From positions 11,226,186-11,290,185 of the forward strand of contig OX442317.1 in NCBI GenBank assembly GCA_949358305.1: a stretch of DNA of 64,000 nucleotides. The letters run 5' to 3'. Each line of letters opens with the position of its first letter. Positions within the stretch are counted from its first letter, which is position 1. The position numbers and the translations under genes are program-made. The notes under the pieces were generated by a model. It was not told the DNA's origin, did no database searches, and saw only the letters and a program-made list of their open reading frames with translations. This document shows, piece by piece, positions 62,791 to 64,000 of the stretch. The DNA is from Strigamia acuminata. Taxonomy: Eukaryota > Arthropoda > Chilopoda > Geophilomorpha > Linotaeniidae.

Positions 62791-63819
62791 TTAAAACTTT
62801 CCATTCAAATAATCGCTAGTCATATCTAAAACAGACGATGGTTCTGAAATATCAGTAATATCCTTGGTCGAATTTGATATTTTGGAATTATCAGCAACAT
62901 TCTCAGGAAAATATTTCCAGATTTCTTCTTCTACTTTATTAACTTTGATAGGTGGCTGGTAATATATGTCATCGCTTAAACTATTTCCATAAAATGTACG
63001 GTCATTTTCCGTTTTCCGTTTATTTTCTTGATTTACTTTAACAAGATCAGAAACTGGGCCTTCAGAGATATTTTTATCGTATTCACTAACATTGCTACAA
63101 AAATTTAAGTCAGATTCGACATCATCGATGGAAGAATACGTGTCTACGTTTCCGCTCTCCACTTCCAGTGTAAACTTTGGTGTAATATTTGAAGAACTCT
63201 TATTGGTCGTAAAAGTACTAATAGTACCTTTGATTGACGTCATTTTAGAAATGTCAGTTCCTATGCTATACCACGGGTTTTCACGAGAGTTGAGAGTAAA
63301 TCTTCCAGCGCTATCTTTGTGAGTTGGGTAGACCCATTTACGTAAGCACGGTACTTGTTCATCACCACTCTCAAAATCATAAATATCAGAAGAAACATCA
63401 TTTTTGAACTGTTGAAATCGTGCTTTGCATATTCCAAAACACATTTTAGATTTGTGTCCAACGCATCGATTAACCAATGTCAGATAAATTTTTTTTGATT
63501 CATACTTTAAATTTAGTTTTTTGCATATGTATTCGCTAAGTTTTTCCAAGAATGCATCCAATTGACAATCTACTTTCATCCATCCGCGTCTAAGAGAGAT
63601 TTTTGTGGACACAGTATTAGAACCTTTATTGTTTCTGCTGTCTAAAGATTCCATTGGGCGTTGAACGGGACACCCATAACCGGATACACCAGAGAGTATC
63701 AAGGAAGGAGATAAATGAAATCGTGATATCATATAATGTGTACTTTTGGTATCTGGAATTAGGGTGAAAAGATCATTATCCAAAAAATTTGTATATTTTT
63801 CTAAACTAGATAGCTCCAT
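62791..63819 (-). CDS. Unrecognised 342-aa virus-like protein
   Basis: Starts at an ATG (MELSSLEKYTNF). The N-terminal 200 residues look folded, with Cys at GYGCPVQRP (about 50) and a CVGHKSKMCFGICKARF stretch (Cys/Lys-rich, near 118-134). The C-terminal 140 are acidic, Ser/Asn-rich and probably disordered. No known domain was recognised; the Cys/Lys-rich stretch could bind metal or nucleic acid. The composition and lack of introns fit the virus-like set. It lies at the right end of the window, so its neighbour is unknown. Confidence 0.55.
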   Translation of the reverse strand: MELSSLEKYTNFLDNDLFTLIPDTKSTHYMISRFHLSPSLILSGVSGYGCPVQRPMESLDSRNNKGSNTVSTKISLRRGWMKVDCQLDAFLEKLSEYICKKLNLKYESKKIYLTLVNRCVGHKSKMCFGICKARFQQFKNDVSSDIYDFESGDEQVPCLRKWVYPTHKDSAGRFTLNSRENPWYSIGTDISKMTSIKGTISTFTTNKSSSNITPKFTLEVESGNVDTYSSIDDVESDLNFCSNVSEYDKNISEGPVSDLVKVNQENKRKTENDRTFYGNSLSDDIYYQPPIKVNKVEEEIWKYFPENVADNSKISNSTKDITDISEPSSVLDMTSDYLNGKF

Positions 63820-64000
63820 TATTACTTCTACAGATGTTTATGTGTGTGTGTTGAATTTTGCACAGATTTTATATATGACCTTTTTTTACATAACACTATA
63901 TTATATAATTAATTATAGTAACTTTTTTATTTTGACATGATTATTTTTTTAAATATAACTTTATTTTAAACATAAATACTACAAGTATATAAATTTGCTA

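Noticed and set aside
1-64000. Asfarvirus/poxvirus-type (NCLDV) origin
   Set aside because: TK, TMK, Nudix and RING genes would fit, but the PIF-0-like gene and TAAG starts point to naldaviruses, and no NCLDV hallmark gene (capsid, packaging ATPase, polymerase) was seen in the window.
1-64000. Polinton/Maverick element
   Set aside because: No protein-primed polymerase, retroviral-type integrase of its own, or capsid gene was seen; the only such integrase belongs to the Copia element.

Overview
The window looks like nuclear DNA of an invertebrate animal, most likely an arthropod, with many genes of a large double-stranded DNA virus scattered through it. Signs of an animal host are a BAF (BANF1-like) gene with a 58-nt GT-AG intron at about 48 kb, a FEM1-like ankyrin gene at 55-57 kb, an intact Copia-type LTR retrotransposon primed by metazoan initiator-Met tRNA, a Gypsy fragment, several short inverted-repeat elements (MITEs), satellites and a minisatellite. 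All of this lies in AT-rich, mostly non-coding DNA. No search could be run, so names rest on motifs read by eye.

The virus-like part is intronless and AT-rich, with genes on both strands. A compact block at 0.8-7.8 kb holds an XRN-type 5'-3' exonuclease, two small membrane proteins, a Nudix hydrolase, two unrecognised proteins, thymidylate kinase and a 507-aa membrane protein. I read the last as PIF-0 (P74), an oral-infectivity factor of the class Naldaviricetes (baculo-, nudi-, hytrosa-, nima- and filamentoviruses). Further right are a pair of unknown genes (14.0-15.6 kb), a one-pass membrane/coiled-coil protein (16.7 kb), a membrane alpha/beta-hydrolase (21.1 kb), a small acidic protein (24.0 kb), a 403-aa unknown (26.0 kb), a zinc-finger tyrosine recombinase (29.8-38.2 kb), a PIF1-like helicase divergent from a 1603-aa coiled-coil protein (38.9-45.6 kb), thymidine kinase (47.1 kb), a small protein (58.4 kb), a RING protein (59.2 kb) and a 342-aa unknown (62.8 kb).

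Together these suggest an endogenous virus with nucleotide supply (TK and TMK), DNA processing (helicase, recombinase), oral entry (PIF-0) and, unusually, a 5'-3' mRNA decay pair (Nudix decapping-type enzyme plus XRN). Nearly all the virus-like frames are still open although mobile elements sit between them. The clear break is the recombinase gene, split by a 6.8-kb Copia element that has apparently identical LTRs and a 5-bp target duplication.

Host-type genes in the window are a tandem CCCH zinc-finger gene (12.9 kb; host or captured), BAF, FEM1 and a frameshifted transposon-associated gene (53.8 kb). The right end has a minisatellite of roughly fifty copies of a 22-24-bp unit (60.3-61.6 kb).
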